26,868 bases of DNA from UBA4312 sp002394635 (GTDB lineage: Bacteria; Bacillota_I; Bacilli_A; Erysipelotrichales; Erysipelotrichaceae), in the NCBI GenBank assembly GCA_946539765.1, contig CAMNHO010000023.1:1-26868 (forward strand), in the 5' to 3' direction. The notes below the pieces were generated by a model. The model saw nothing but the letters and a program-made list of their open reading frames with translations. It searched no databases and was not told the DNA's origin. Position numbers and translations under genes: made by a program. This document shows, one piece after another, positions 16,245-23,866 of this stretch (position 1 is its first letter; each line of letters starts with the position of its first letter).

Positions 16245-16273
16245 ATTTTAATTCAAGTATTGTTGAAAAGCAA
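16245..16273 (-). promoter_or_regulatory. Possible internal promoter for tuf
   Basis: The minus strand has TTGCTT (16268-16273), 17 bases, TAAAAT (16245-16250). The -35 is poor. EF-Tu is needed in excess over EF-G, so an own promoter in this wider gap would make sense, but this is an inference. Confidence 0.35.
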
Positions 16274-18370
16274 CTAGTTTTGGTTTGAATTCTCTTTTAT
16301 TATTTTTTCGGAAATACTCTTAGGAACTTCGTCATAATGATCGAACTTCATTGAATAGTTTCCACGACCCTGCGTAAAGCTACGCAGATCTGTTACATAT
16401 CCAAACATTTCAGATAATGGGATCATGGCACGAACGATAGTTGCATTTCCACGTTCTTCCTGATCTGTAATCTGTCCACGACGACTGGATACGTCTCCCA
16501 TAACACTACCCAAGTATTCGCTTGGTGCTGTTACTTCCACCAGCATGATTGGCTCTAATAATACAGGATCACACTTCTTTGCTGCCTGTCTTAATGCCAT
16601 ACTCGCTGCAATTTTATAGGCCATTTCACTTGAATCGACATCGTGATAGCTACCATCAAATAATGTAGCCTTGATATCAATTACCGGATAACCGGCCAAC
16701 ATACCGTTCTTCAATGCATCTTCCAGACCATCCTGTGTCGGCTTGATGTATTCACGAGGTACTGTTCCACCAACAATGGCATCCACGAATTCAAATCCTT
16801 TATCCGGGTTTGGTTCAAATTTGATCCAAACGTGACCATATTGTCCACGACCACCAGACTGTCGGATGTATTTTCCTTCACAGTCAGCTGTGCCACGAAT
16901 GGTTTCACGATAAGCAACCTGTGGTTTACCAATGTTTGCATCTACTTTAAATTCACGACGTAAACGGTCAACGATAATATCCAGATGCAGTTCACCTACA
17001 CCGGCGATGATCGTTTGTCCTGTTTCTTCGTTTGTATACGTTTTAAATGTAGGATCTTCTTCAGCCAGTTTGCTCAAAGCCAGTCCCATCTTATCCTGGT
17101 CTGCTTTTGTTCTTGGTTCCAAAGACAGTTCGATAACAGGTTCAGGGAATTCCATGGATTCAAGAATTACCGGTGAATCCTCTGCACACAACGTATCGCC
17201 GGTACCTGTATTTTTCAGTCCGACAGCTGCTGCGATATCTCCGGCCCAAACCTGATCGATTTCTTTACGAGCATTTGCATGCATCTGAACGATACGACCA
17301 AAACGCTCTCTTTTATCTTTTGTTGAGTTTAATACATAACTTCCGGAAGTAGCCGTACCTGAATATACACGGAAGAATGACAGCTTACCAACAAACGGGT
17401 CAGTAGCAATTTTAAACGCCAATGCCGCAAACGGTTCTTCATCACTTGGATGACGTTCAATGGCTTCACCGTCTAATGTAGTTCCTTTGATGGAAGGTAC
17501 ATCCAGCGGGCTAGGCAGATAATCAACGACTGCATCCAGCACCATCTGAACACCTTTGTTCTTATATGCGGATCCACATAATACCGGGAAGAAATCACCA
17601 TTACATACCGCAATACGTAAAACACGACGGATCTCATCAATGCTTGGTTCTTCTCCTTCCAAAACTGTCATCATGAATTCTTCATCATAATCAGCCAGGT
17701 ATTCCAATAATTTCATTCGATATTCTTCCATCAGATCAACAGAATCTTCCGGAATATCGATTTCATTAATAATACGTCCATAATCACCACTGAATGTATA
17801 GGCTTTTCTTTCGATGATATCGATCAAGCCTTCAAAAGAGCTTTCTGCGCCGATCGGTAATTGGATCGGACACGATTTTGCTCCTAAACGATCAATGATG
17901 GTGTTGCAGGACATAATGAAGTCAGCTCCCGTTGCATCCATCTTATTAACGAATACAATACGAGGTACTCCGTATGTCGTTGCCTGACGCCATACTGTTT
18001 CTGTCTGCGGTTCAACGCCTGCTTTGGCATCCAGAACTGTAACAGCTCCATCCAAAACACGCAATGACCGTTCTACTTCCACGGTGAAATCCACGTGGCC
18101 CGGTGTATCGATAATGTTGATACGACATTCATCACCCGTTCCGTCCAGCTTCTTCCAATGGCAAGTCGTAGCAGCAGAAGTGATCGTGATACCACGTTCC
18201 TGTTCCTGTGCCATCCAGTCCATTGTACTGGCACCATCGTGCGTCTCACCAATTTTATGATTAACACCGGAGTAATAAAGGATACGTTCAGTTGTCGTTG
18301 TCTTTCCGGCATCGATATGAGCCATAATTCCGATGTTACGTGTATTCTTTAAAGAATATTCTCTAGGCAT
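16274..18370 (-). CDS. fusA: Elongation factor G
   Basis: EF-G drives translocation of the ribosome and, with RRF, recycling. The 698 residues carry AHIDAGKT (17-24), DTPGH (88-92) and NKMD (142-145) of the G domain and continue through domains II-V, with GVGELHLDI and the RGQYGHVWIKFEP region. The length is close to the family norm of about 692. It lies 18 bases after rpsG in the standard str order, with GGAGGA before the ATG. Confidence 0.98.
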   Translation of the reverse strand: MPREYSLKNTRNIGIMAHIDAGKTTTTERILYYSGVNHKIGETHDGASTMDWMAQEQERGITITSAATTCHWKKLDGTGDECRINIIDTPGHVDFTVEVERSLRVLDGAVTVLDAKAGVEPQTETVWRQATTYGVPRIVFVNKMDATGADFIMSCNTIIDRLGAKSCPIQLPIGAESSFEGLIDIIERKAYTFSGDYGRIINEIDIPEDSVDLMEEYRMKLLEYLADYDEEFMMTVLEGEEPSIDEIRRVLRIAVCNGDFFPVLCGSAYKNKGVQMVLDAVVDYLPSPLDVPSIKGTTLDGEAIERHPSDEEPFAALAFKIATDPFVGKLSFFRVYSGTATSGSYVLNSTKDKRERFGRIVQMHANARKEIDQVWAGDIAAAVGLKNTGTGDTLCAEDSPVILESMEFPEPVIELSLEPRTKADQDKMGLALSKLAEEDPTFKTYTNEETGQTIIAGVGELHLDIIVDRLRREFKVDANIGKPQVAYRETIRGTADCEGKYIRQSGGRGQYGHVWIKFEPNPDKGFEFVDAIVGGTVPREYIKPTQDGLEDALKNGMLAGYPVIDIKATLFDGSYHDVDSSEMAYKIAASMALRQAAKKCDPVLLEPIMLVEVTAPSEYLGSVMGDVSSRRGQITDQEERGNATIVRAMIPLSEMFGYVTDLRSFTQGRGNYSMKFDHYDEVPKSISEKIIKENSNQN

Positions 18371-18388
18371 ACAACTGTTCCTCCTTTC

Positions 18389-18859
18389 TTACCAACGGTA
18401 ATGTGCAAACGCTTTGTTTGCCTCTGCCATACGATGTGTGTCGTCACGTTTCTTAACGCTAGCACCTGTTCCGTTAGATGCATCGATAATCTCTGCAGCT
18501 AATCTTTGTTCCATCGTTTTTTCATTTCTTAAACGTGCATAGTTTACGATCCAACGTAATCCTAATGTCAACCGACGTTCATCACTGACTTCGACCGGCA
18601 CCTGGTAGTTTGCACCACCAACACGTCTTACCTTCAATTCCAACTGTGGCATAACATTTTCCAATGCCTGCTCAAAAACTTCCATTGGAGGTTTTCCAGT
18701 TTTTACTTCAATAATATCAAACGCATTGTAAAGAATCGTCTGAGCAACTCCTTTTTTACCATCTAACATGATTTTATTGATTAAACGAGTAACCAATTTG
18801 GAGTTATAGATAGGATCGACTAATACATCACGTTTGGCAATGTGTCCTTTTCTAGGCAT
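18389..18859 (-). CDS. rpsG: 30S ribosomal protein S7
   Basis: S7 nucleates the 30S head and is the known str-operon repressor in E. coli. The 156 residues equal the family length (MPRKGHIAKRDVLVDPIYNS...), with the conserved VRRVGGANYQVPVEV and the C-terminal THRMAEANKAFAHYRW. It follows rpsL by 25 bases and precedes fusA. Confidence 0.98.
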   Translation of the reverse strand: MPRKGHIAKRDVLVDPIYNSKLVTRLINKIMLDGKKGVAQTILYNAFDIIEVKTGKPPMEVFEQALENVMPQLELKVRRVGGANYQVPVEVSDERRLTLGLRWIVNYARLRNEKTMEQRLAAEIIDASNGTGASVKKRDDTHRMAEANKAFAHYRW

Positions 18860-18884
18860 TTAATTTCCTCCTCTCATGTTTGGT

Positions 18885-19298
18885 TTATTTTTTAGGTTTT
18901 TTAGTTCCGTACAATGAACGGCTCTGTTTACGGTCAGTAACTCCGGCACAGTCCAAAGTACCACGAATGATATGGTAACGAACACCTGGCAAGTCCTTAA
19001 CACGACCACCACGAATCAAAACAACGCTGTGCTCCTGTAAGTTGTGTCCGATTCCCGGAATGTAAGCTGTAACTTCCATTCCGTTGCTCAAGCGAACACG
19101 GGCATATTTACGAAGCGCTGAGTTAGGTTTCTTAGGTGTCATTGTACCAACACGTGTACAAACTCCACGTTTCTGTGGGCTGGACAGATTGGTTGGTTTA
19201 GACTGCAGTGAGTTGTAACCACGGTTTAAAGCCGGTGACTTTGAAGCCGCTTTACTAGCCTTACGACCTTTACGAATCAACTGATTGATTGTTGGCAT
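18885..19298 (-). CDS. rpsL: 30S ribosomal protein S12
   Basis: S12 monitors codon-anticodon pairing at the A site. The protein is 137 residues from the chosen ATG (MPTINQLIRKGRKA...). A longer reading of 24 additional codons covers the AAAGGAG ribosome binding site and leader hairpins and is rejected. The two lysines where streptomycin resistance usually arises are wild type: K56 in TPKKPNSA and K101 in GGRVKDLPG. It is the first gene of the str operon, with its own promoter; rpoC is not upstream. Confidence 0.97.
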   Translation of the reverse strand: MPTINQLIRKGRKASKAASKSPALNRGYNSLQSKPTNLSSPQKRGVCTRVGTMTPKKPNSALRKYARVRLSNGMEVTAYIPGIGHNLQEHSVVLIRGGRVKDLPGVRYHIIRGTLDCAGVTDRKQSRSLYGTKKPKK

Positions 19299-19321
19299 AA
19301 GAACACTCCTTTCTTCTTTAA

Positions 19322-19379
19322 ACACACGTTTCCGGGTGTGTCTTTTTTTACCCTTAAGAAAAGGCTTCATAAAAAGCCT
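19322..19379 (-). ncRNA. Structured 5' leader of the str operon
   Basis: The rpsL leader of about 95 bases holds two hairpins. The first (AGGCTT / AAGCCT, 19362-19379) is followed by TTTTCTT and looks like a weak attenuator. The second (ACACAC / GTGTGT, 8-base loop, 19322-19341) sits just before the ribosome binding site. An r-protein-sensing role is an inference. Confidence 0.45.
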
Positions 19380-19398
19380 GTTTTACGCATGCAAATAT

Positions 19399-19427
19399 AA
19401 TCTACTCGTATTCCTTACGTTTGTCAA
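19399..19427 (-). promoter_or_regulatory. Promoter of the str operon (rpsL)
   Basis: The minus strand reads TTGACA (19422-19427, perfect -35), 17 bases, TAGATT (19399-19404). The -35 lies inside a 13-base perfect palindrome, CGTTTGTCAAACG (19418-19430). Confidence 0.7.
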
Positions 19428-19433
19428 ACGATT

Positions 19434-19462
19434 TTTTCATTTTTAACTTGTATTTTTATCAT
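19434..19462 (+). promoter_or_regulatory. Promoter of the HAD phosphatase gene
   Basis: TTTTCA (19434-19439), 17 bases, TATCAT (19457-19462). It is divergent from the str promoter. It would start transcription near 19469, which excludes an upstream ATG at 19465 as start codon. Confidence 0.5.
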
Positions 19463-19497
19463 AAATGGATAAAGTAATAAAAAGAAAGAGGGATAAC

Positions 19498-20316
19498 ATG
19501 AAACATAGAATTATTTTCTTCGATATGGATGGAACTTTATACCAGACCGAAAACAACATCATTCAGGATTCAAGCCTGGATATGATCGATGATCTTCGCA
19601 GGAAAGGGTACGCAATATGTGCGGCAACCGGCCGTCCGTTTCACCAATTATCACAGATATTAAAACAAGTTCAATTTGATTTCTATATATTGATCAACGG
19701 TTCCTATATCCTGGATGGTGCCTTTGAGGAAATCTACGGAAACCCGATCAAAAAAGAATATGTACACGATATGGTTGAATTATCCAGGAAAGAAAAGCTT
19801 GGACTAATGTTCCATTTCGGTGATTCTACTTATATTTATAACAGCTTCTATCCAATGTATGATTTCTGCAAATACTGCAATGTACTGGATTATCTGTTTT
19901 ATGATCCTAGCCAGTCCTACCACAAACGACACAAAGCCTATGATGCGGTTATCATGACCAAAGACCAATCGATCATCGAAAACTTTGTCAAGGAGCATCC
20001 GGGCCTGCAGGCTGATTTGATCAATGTAAAGAGCGACGGCTTCTGTTATGACATCTTTAACCAAGACTCTTCCAAAGCCAACGGAATCGAAAAGATATTG
20101 GAAAAAACTCATCTGAGCTGGAAAGATGTCATTGCGTTTGGCGACAGTACCAATGATATTGAGATGTTGAAAATGGCAGATATCGGTGTAGCCATGGGAA
20201 CAGCAACTGACCATGTCAAAAGCTTTGCAAATTTCTCAACCACCAGCGTATACGACAACGGCATTTCTAATGCCATGAAAAAAATCTTATTAGAAGAAGA
20301 AAACGAGACAGAATAA
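19498..20316 (+). CDS. HAD superfamily hydrolase, Cof/YbiV-like subclass IIB
   Basis: This is a cytosolic phosphatase of the Cof-type HAD group, which hydrolyse sugar phosphates, FMN/PLP-type cofactors or similar. The four HAD motifs are intact: DMDGT (D9, D11), T44 in AATGRP, K193 in SSKANG, and GDSTND (D216, D220). The large middle insert is the C2B cap. The start at MKHRIIFF (272 residues) is chosen because GAGGG lies 7 bases upstream; a reading 11 codons longer lacks this. It is divergent from rpsL. The substrate is not predictable. Confidence 0.9.
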   Translation: MKHRIIFFDMDGTLYQTENNIIQDSSLDMIDDLRRKGYAICAATGRPFHQLSQILKQVQFDFYILINGSYILDGAFEEIYGNPIKKEYVHDMVELSRKEKLGLMFHFGDSTYIYNSFYPMYDFCKYCNVLDYLFYDPSQSYHKRHKAYDAVIMTKDQSIIENFVKEHPGLQADLINVKSDGFCYDIFNQDSSKANGIEKILEKTHLSWKDVIAFGDSTNDIEMLKMADIGVAMGTATDHVKSFANFSTTSVYDNGISNAMKKILLEEENETE

Positions 20317-20331
20317 CTGACTCGTTTTTTT
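20301..20331. terminator. Terminator between convergent HAD and XRE genes
   Basis: The stem ACGAGaCAG / CTGaCTCGT (one A-A mismatch) with loop AATAA overlaps the HAD stop codon and is followed by seven T on the plus strand. The minus strand has TTTTC, so it may also serve the XRE gene. Confidence 0.8.
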
Positions 20332-20347
20332 GTAAGGATATTTCTTC

Positions 20348-20560
20348 CTATTCTTCTTTTTGATATTCCAGTATGTCCCCTGGCTGACAATCCAGTGCTT
20401 CACAAATAGCGACCAACGTTGAAAAACGGATGGCACTGATTTTACCCGTTTTCATCTTCGATAGATTTACATTGCTGACACCGACCATTTCACTAAGTTC
20501 CTTTAAGCTTATTTTTCTGTCAGCCATCACACGATCCAGCCTCAATACAATTTTTCCCAT
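20348..20560 (-). CDS. XRE/Cro-type HTH regulator (YozG-like)
   Basis: This 70-residue protein is nearly only one Cro/C1 helix-turn-helix domain (about residues 12-66: SLKELSEMVGVSNVNLSKMK..., then IRFSTLVAICEALDCQPGDILEY). Such mini-regulators typically pair with DUF2975 membrane proteins, as here: the DUF2975 gene ends 7 bases upstream of it. The promoter of the pair is flanked by three TATCGTT repeats that are good candidates for its own operators. It is likely an autorepressor. Confidence 0.88.
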   Translation of the reverse strand: MGKIVLRLDRVMADRKISLKELSEMVGVSNVNLSKMKTGKISAIRFSTLVAICEALDCQPGDILEYQKEE

Positions 20561-20567
20561 GATCTAC

Positions 20568-21263
20568 TTATAAAGTTTCATCCGATTCCTGCTGCAAAAC
20601 AGCACCATATTTAAATATATAGACCAGTGCCAACACAAGCAGTACTACGATTACCATATTTATATTCACTGAAAAATTGATTGGAAATCTTTCCGAATGA
20701 TACAGTACAACATCCGAAACAGTGGATACGACTGTCCATGGAATCAAGGAGTAGGCTAAATATTTCATGGATGTAATCACATCCTGTGCAAAAGGAGATT
20801 CACATTCTTCAAAAGCTTTGCACAACCGCCCGATAAATACCATAGTAACAAATGTCAGAATAATCGTAAGATCTGCTGCAATCAGTCCTCCTGTCATATT
20901 ATGAAGATCGAATATTTGAAAGGAATTGCTCTTTCCGCTAAATTCAATCACATTTCCCGTCACATTTACATCCGCTTCGTTTAATGCAATGTCATTAATT
21001 TCCAGATCTAGCGGCACATCGCCTTTTTCCAGTTTTTCCTTATCTTCTGCACTGATCGTTTGTCCGATCTTTTCCACATCGATCTTTAGTGTTCCGCTTC
21101 CGGCACCATCCAAAGTGATAAATCCCTTCGGTATCATAGCCACAGCAATCGTTCCAACGAATGTACACACAAATCCGATACCAAGAATAATCCTGCAGAT
21201 CAAACTGATAATACTCCCTATTTTCCCTACTTTGTTAATTTTAGAAATTGCCTGTTCTTTCAT
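20568..21263 (-). CDS. DUF2975-type membrane protein
   Basis: The 231 residues contain four predicted membrane segments at about 17-44, 122-147, 164-186 and 198-220. A loop of about 75 residues between the first two (with IDVEKIGQTISAEDKEKLEKG) probably lies outside. The architecture and the tight linkage to a small XRE regulator match the DUF2975 family, whose function is not known. AGAGG precedes the ATG. The two genes form one operon with a strong promoter. Confidence 0.82.
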   Translation of the reverse strand: MKEQAISKINKVGKIGSIISLICRIILGIGFVCTFVGTIAVAMIPKGFITLDGAGSGTLKIDVEKIGQTISAEDKEKLEKGDVPLDLEINDIALNEADVNVTGNVIEFSGKSNSFQIFDLHNMTGGLIAADLTIILTFVTMVFIGRLCKAFEECESPFAQDVITSMKYLAYSLIPWTVVSTVSDVVLYHSERFPINFSVNINMVIVVLLVLALVYIFKYGAVLQQESDETL

Positions 21264-21308
21264 ACTATAACCTCTCTATCTGATTCCTTTCTCCTGCTAA
21301 TGAATGTC

Positions 21309-21375
21309 TATCGTTAATTCTATAATATTCCATCATTTAATGTATGTCAATATAATATTATCGTTTATCGTTAAT
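21309..21375 (-). promoter_or_regulatory. TATCGTT repeats flanking the DUF2975/XRE promoter (candidate operators)
   Basis: TATCGTTAAT occurs at 21309-21318, between the -10 and the gene, and again at 21366-21375 upstream of the -35. A third TATCGTT directly abuts it at 21359-21365. This arrangement around a strong promoter suggests binding sites for the encoded HTH protein. It is an inference from position and repetition. Confidence 0.55.
21322..21350 (-). promoter_or_regulatory. Promoter of the DUF2975/XRE operon
   Basis: The minus strand reads TTGACA (21345-21350, perfect -35), 17 bases, TATTAT (21322-21327). It is one of the best promoter matches in the window. Confidence 0.85.
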
Positions 21376-21390
21376 TTTTTAATTTTATAA

Positions 21391-21419
21391 TTAAAAAAGG
21401 CCATTCATTATATGGCCTT
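21391..21419 (-). terminator. Rho-independent terminator of the phosphatase gene
   Basis: The stem AAGGCCAT / ATGGCCTT with a 7-base loop begins inside the stop codon and runs into TTTTTTAATT on the minus strand. Confidence 0.85.
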
Positions 21420-22215
21420 ATTCTGTATACAAATCTCTTAATCGCTTCAGGTCTTCTAATCTTAAATCGTACTCTTTCCGAAAGAATGTTTCATAATTAT
21501 CATACCGTTCTTGTATTTCACACAACAGCATATAGCCCGCTTCCGGTAATACGCCCTCTACTGCCAGGATAGCCGATTGTACATTTTTGCTCTTAGTCAA
21601 GAGCTTATGTTTATTCATACGCTGGTCGATAAAAGATTTTCGATATTCATTTGACAATGCATAATCCTGCAGGATCTGTTTCTCATTCACCCCCAGAGCC
21701 AGAAGGACCAACATGGCTGCAATTCCTGTACGATCCTTACCTTGTGAACAATGGAACAAAAGTGGTGCCTTTTCTTCCAACAACAGTTCGAACATCTTTT
21801 TATATGCATCATTTGTATACACCAGAGAAGAATGAATACTGGAAACGACCGTTCCTATGGTGTTTCCTTTCTGATCTTCGTCAATCAGCATCTGAAAAAA
21901 TTCTTTTGGTGAATAGTTCAGATCTTCTCCAAAATTTTCAAAAGCGGCACATAACTGATATTGATCCGTTCCATCAAAATTCGGATCCGGCAGCTCCTGC
22001 GCTGCTTTTCTGGTGCGAAAATCCAAAATGGTTTGGATTCCCAGGGATGCAAAACCTTTCCTTTCCTCACTATTTAACAATCCCAATGCAGCACTACGAT
22101 ACAGCAGCCCCCTGGATACTGTTCGGTCTTCAATTGTTTTATAGCCTCCCAGATCCCTGAAATTCATTTCTTTTCGAAATGTGTTATTTAAGTTTACAAT
22201 ATGTCCTTTATCCAT
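21418..22215 (-). CDS. Tyrosine-protein phosphatase family protein (Y_phosphatase3 type)
   Basis: The 265 residues carry the family signatures NFRDLGGY (18-25), DFRT (65-68) and the catalytic P-loop HCSQGKDRTG (H155, nucleophile C156, R162). Related bacterial enzymes dephosphorylate phosphotyrosine or phosphoinositides. The KDR in the P-loop fits this lipid/tyrosine subgroup. No signal peptide is visible, so it is probably cytosolic. No Shine-Dalgarno sequence precedes the ATG; an extended -10 lies only 6 bases upstream, which suggests a leaderless mRNA. It is a possible partner of the Ser/Thr kinase two genes upstream, but that is speculation. Confidence 0.88.
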   Translation of the reverse strand: MDKGHIVNLNNTFRKEMNFRDLGGYKTIEDRTVSRGLLYRSAALGLLNSEERKGFASLGIQTILDFRTRKAAQELPDPNFDGTDQYQLCAAFENFGEDLNYSPKEFFQMLIDEDQKGNTIGTVVSSIHSSLVYTNDAYKKMFELLLEEKAPLLFHCSQGKDRTGIAAMLVLLALGVNEKQILQDYALSNEYRKSFIDQRMNKHKLLTKSKNVQSAILAVEGVLPEAGYMLLCEIQERYDNYETFFRKEYDLRLEDLKRLRDLYTE

Positions 22216-22221
22216 ATTTAA

Positions 22222-22230
22222 AGTATAACA
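22222..22230 (-). promoter_or_regulatory. Extended -10 directly upstream of the phosphatase ATG
   Basis: The minus strand reads TGTTATACT, a TGn-TATACT extended -10, immediately after the T-tract of the preceding terminator. Only 6 bases separate it from the ATG. No matching -35 is seen. Confidence 0.5.
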
Positions 22231-22259
22231 AAAAAACGAAGCATTTGTTCTTTGCTTCG
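22230..22259 (-). terminator. Rho-independent terminator of the kinase/OB-fold operon
   Basis: The stem CGAAGCA / TGCTTCG with a 9-base loop is followed on the minus strand by seven T, just downstream of the OB-fold gene stop. Confidence 0.88.
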
Positions 22260-22269
22260 CATAATTACA

Positions 22270-22779
22270 CTATTCAACCGAGTCGATATCAATGGAATAA
22301 CCGAGAACTTCTCCTACATCGGTTACTTTCCCTTTTACAGTGATAGGATCCCCTTTACTTTTAGATTTAATTGTTTCCAGCTGTTCATCGCTTTTGACAT
22401 AGCATTGAATAAAAGTTAGGGTAAATGAGTCATCCAACGGTGCAATATTGATATAACTACCATCACTATCAATATTATCGAGCTTTCCTGAAACAGATAC
22501 ATATTGATCTTTGTATGTATCACTGGCATTTAACGCATTGTCTTCTAATTCTGCAATCATGGTTGCAGCATCCACCTCTTTATATTCAACTGCTTTTTTT
22601 TCTTCCGTTTTTTCACTAATTTCCGACTTGTTGGCCGTATTCTTTTTTTCGGAAGAACCACTCGTACCAAAGACCCCAACTACGATCAAAACTACCAACA
22701 CTATAAACCAGATTCTTTTGTAAAATGGTTTCTTCTGTTTTGCTTGGCCCGGTACCGGCGGCGTATTCAAATTCTTCAT
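22270..22779 (-). CDS. Membrane-anchored OB-fold protein (tRNA_anti-like domain)
   Basis: The 169 residues start with a short Pro/Lys-rich cytoplasmic segment, one membrane helix (about 23-38, WFIVLVVLIVVGVFG) and a Lys/Glu/Ser-rich linker (about 41-66). A C-terminal domain follows (about 68-169), with VDAATMIAELEDNALNASDTY and QYVSVSGKLDNIDSDGSYI, resembling the OB-fold 'tRNA_anti-like' domain of secreted or lipoprotein-like bacterial proteins. No lipobox is seen. The domain probably faces outside. It follows the kinase gene by 72 bases in the same direction. The ligand is unknown. Confidence 0.75.
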   Translation of the reverse strand: MKNLNTPPVPGQAKQKKPFYKRIWFIVLVVLIVVGVFGTSGSSEKKNTANKSEISEKTEEKKAVEYKEVDAATMIAELEDNALNASDTYKDQYVSVSGKLDNIDSDGSYINIAPLDDSFTLTFIQCYVKSDEQLETIKSKSKGDPITVKGKVTDVGEVLGYSIDIDSVE

Positions 22780-22823
22780 AACAATACCTCTTTTCTACTG
22801 CATTCAGTATAGAAAGAACGGAA

Positions 22824-22860
22824 ATGTTTTTGGTATGCCGCCAGCATACATTCAAAACAT
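22824..22860 (-). repeat. Long imperfect hairpin between kinase and OB-fold genes
   Basis: ATGTTTT / AAAACAT enclose GTATGC / GCATAC, with a 5-base apical loop and a small asymmetric internal loop. The structure overlaps the kinase stop codon. No T-tract follows on the minus strand, so it is not a classical terminator. It may set mRNA processing or the ratio of the two proteins. Confidence 0.55.
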
Positions 22861-23838
22861 AGGATAGCCAATCAGCGCATAGCCAACCATTGCCAGGAAG
22901 GTACAGAAATAGATCCATACTATATATAAAACAATGCTGAAGACGACCTGCATGTATTTGTTACGGGTAAAGTGAAAACGATTGTACCAAAGCAACGGTA
23001 TACCGTAGAAATATAGAAATACTGTCAGCTTAAAGAAGATCTGTTGTGTATAATCCACATTCTCCATGATCAGCGCAAAAAATATACCAGCCACGATAAA
23101 TCCCCAGGAAAAAATCTTGTCCCTTTTGTTTTCATCAAGAATGCCCGGAAGGATCCAACGTTTTCCCAGCAGATCCGCTTTCATCTCTCCCACACTTTGA
23201 TAACGGTTTTTGGGATCCATGGATATTGCTTTATCCAATACTCTATGATACATACCGGCATTATTCCCCAGTATCTCTTTAGCCACAATACCTAAAGCAT
23301 AGATATCTGTGCGGGCGTCAGACTCAGCAAAGCCGAATTGTTCCGGCGCAGCATAGCCGATACTTCCTAACAGCTGTGTATCTGTGTTTAGATTATTCTG
23401 ATAAAACCGAGCAATGTCAAAGTCAAAAAGAATCAGCCTATCCTGCTGCACAAAGATATTTTCTGGTTTTATATCGCGATGGATAATAGGTGGTACTTGT
23501 TTATGGAGCAGTTCCAATACATCGCAAAGCTGGCAGATCCAGTCAATGGCCTGTTTGCGGGAAATACCATCTTGCGTCTTAAGCACTCGTTCCAACGTAG
23601 GTGCATTATAATAGGTTTCAATCAGAATCACAGTGCTATCAGACCGTACCAGATACTTTATCGCAGGCAAATGTACACTATGAATATTCATCAATTTAGA
23701 ATACAAATCAAAGTTACCTTCCCGGATTTCTCTTTTAATATAATACATAGAGTCTTCCGTACTGCGAACCTTGGTGATGCGGTTTACACCATCTTCTTTC
23801 AATACTTCAATTTCTTCATAAGCATCGATATATTTCAT
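22852..23838 (-). CDS. Membrane-bound Hanks-type Ser/Thr protein kinase
   Basis: The 328 residues hold a compact kinase domain (about 1-228) and three C-terminal membrane segments (about 243-259, 266-286, 296-322). Visible catalytic elements are K35 (YYIKRE), H120-R-D122-I-K124-PEN127, the metal-binding motif as DFD (139-141) where DFG is usual, APE (164-166) and DIYALG (179-183). A glycine-rich loop and a clear alpha-C glutamate are not seen. No PASTA domains occur, so it is not PrkC. GAGGAA precedes the ATG. It is followed by the OB-fold gene and divergent from a small HTH gene. Confidence 0.88.
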   Translation of the reverse strand: MKYIDAYEEIEVLKEDGVNRITKVRSTEDSMYYIKREIREGNFDLYSKLMNIHSVHLPAIKYLVRSDSTVILIETYYNAPTLERVLKTQDGISRKQAIDWICQLCDVLELLHKQVPPIIHRDIKPENIFVQQDRLILFDFDIARFYQNNLNTDTQLLGSIGYAAPEQFGFAESDARTDIYALGIVAKEILGNNAGMYHRVLDKAISMDPKNRYQSVGEMKADLLGKRWILPGILDENKRDKIFSWGFIVAGIFFALIMENVDYTQQIFFKLTVFLYFYGIPLLWYNRFHFTRNKYMQVVFSIVLYIVWIYFCTFLAMVGYALIGYPMF

Positions 23839-23866
23839 TGGAATTTCCTCATGATTCTATTATAAA
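23838..23866 (+). promoter_or_regulatory. Promoter of the HTH gene
   Basis: TTGGAA (23838-23843), 17 bases, TATAAA (23861-23866). Its -10 overlaps the -10 of the divergent kinase promoter, and its -35 overlaps the kinase start codon. Confidence 0.5.

Noticed and set aside
19321..19348. Plus-strand terminator-like hairpin with seven T upstream of the HAD gene
   Set aside because: No plus-strand gene ends here; the region is better explained as the rpsL mRNA leader on the minus strand.
19804..20214. Minus-strand open frame of 136 codons inside the HAD gene
   Set aside because: The HAD motifs lie on the plus strand; the antisense frame has no start signal.
21651..22160. Plus-strand open frame of 169 codons antisense to the phosphatase gene
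   Set aside because: Its composition is Pro/His/Ser-rich and unlike a folded protein; the phosphatase motifs on the other strand are unambiguous.
22852..22854. Possibility that TGA codes for Trp, as in mycoplasmas
   Set aside because: TGA ends the kinase gene at a sensible place and a reading through it gives no conserved sequence; tryptophans in all proteins are encoded without needing TGA.
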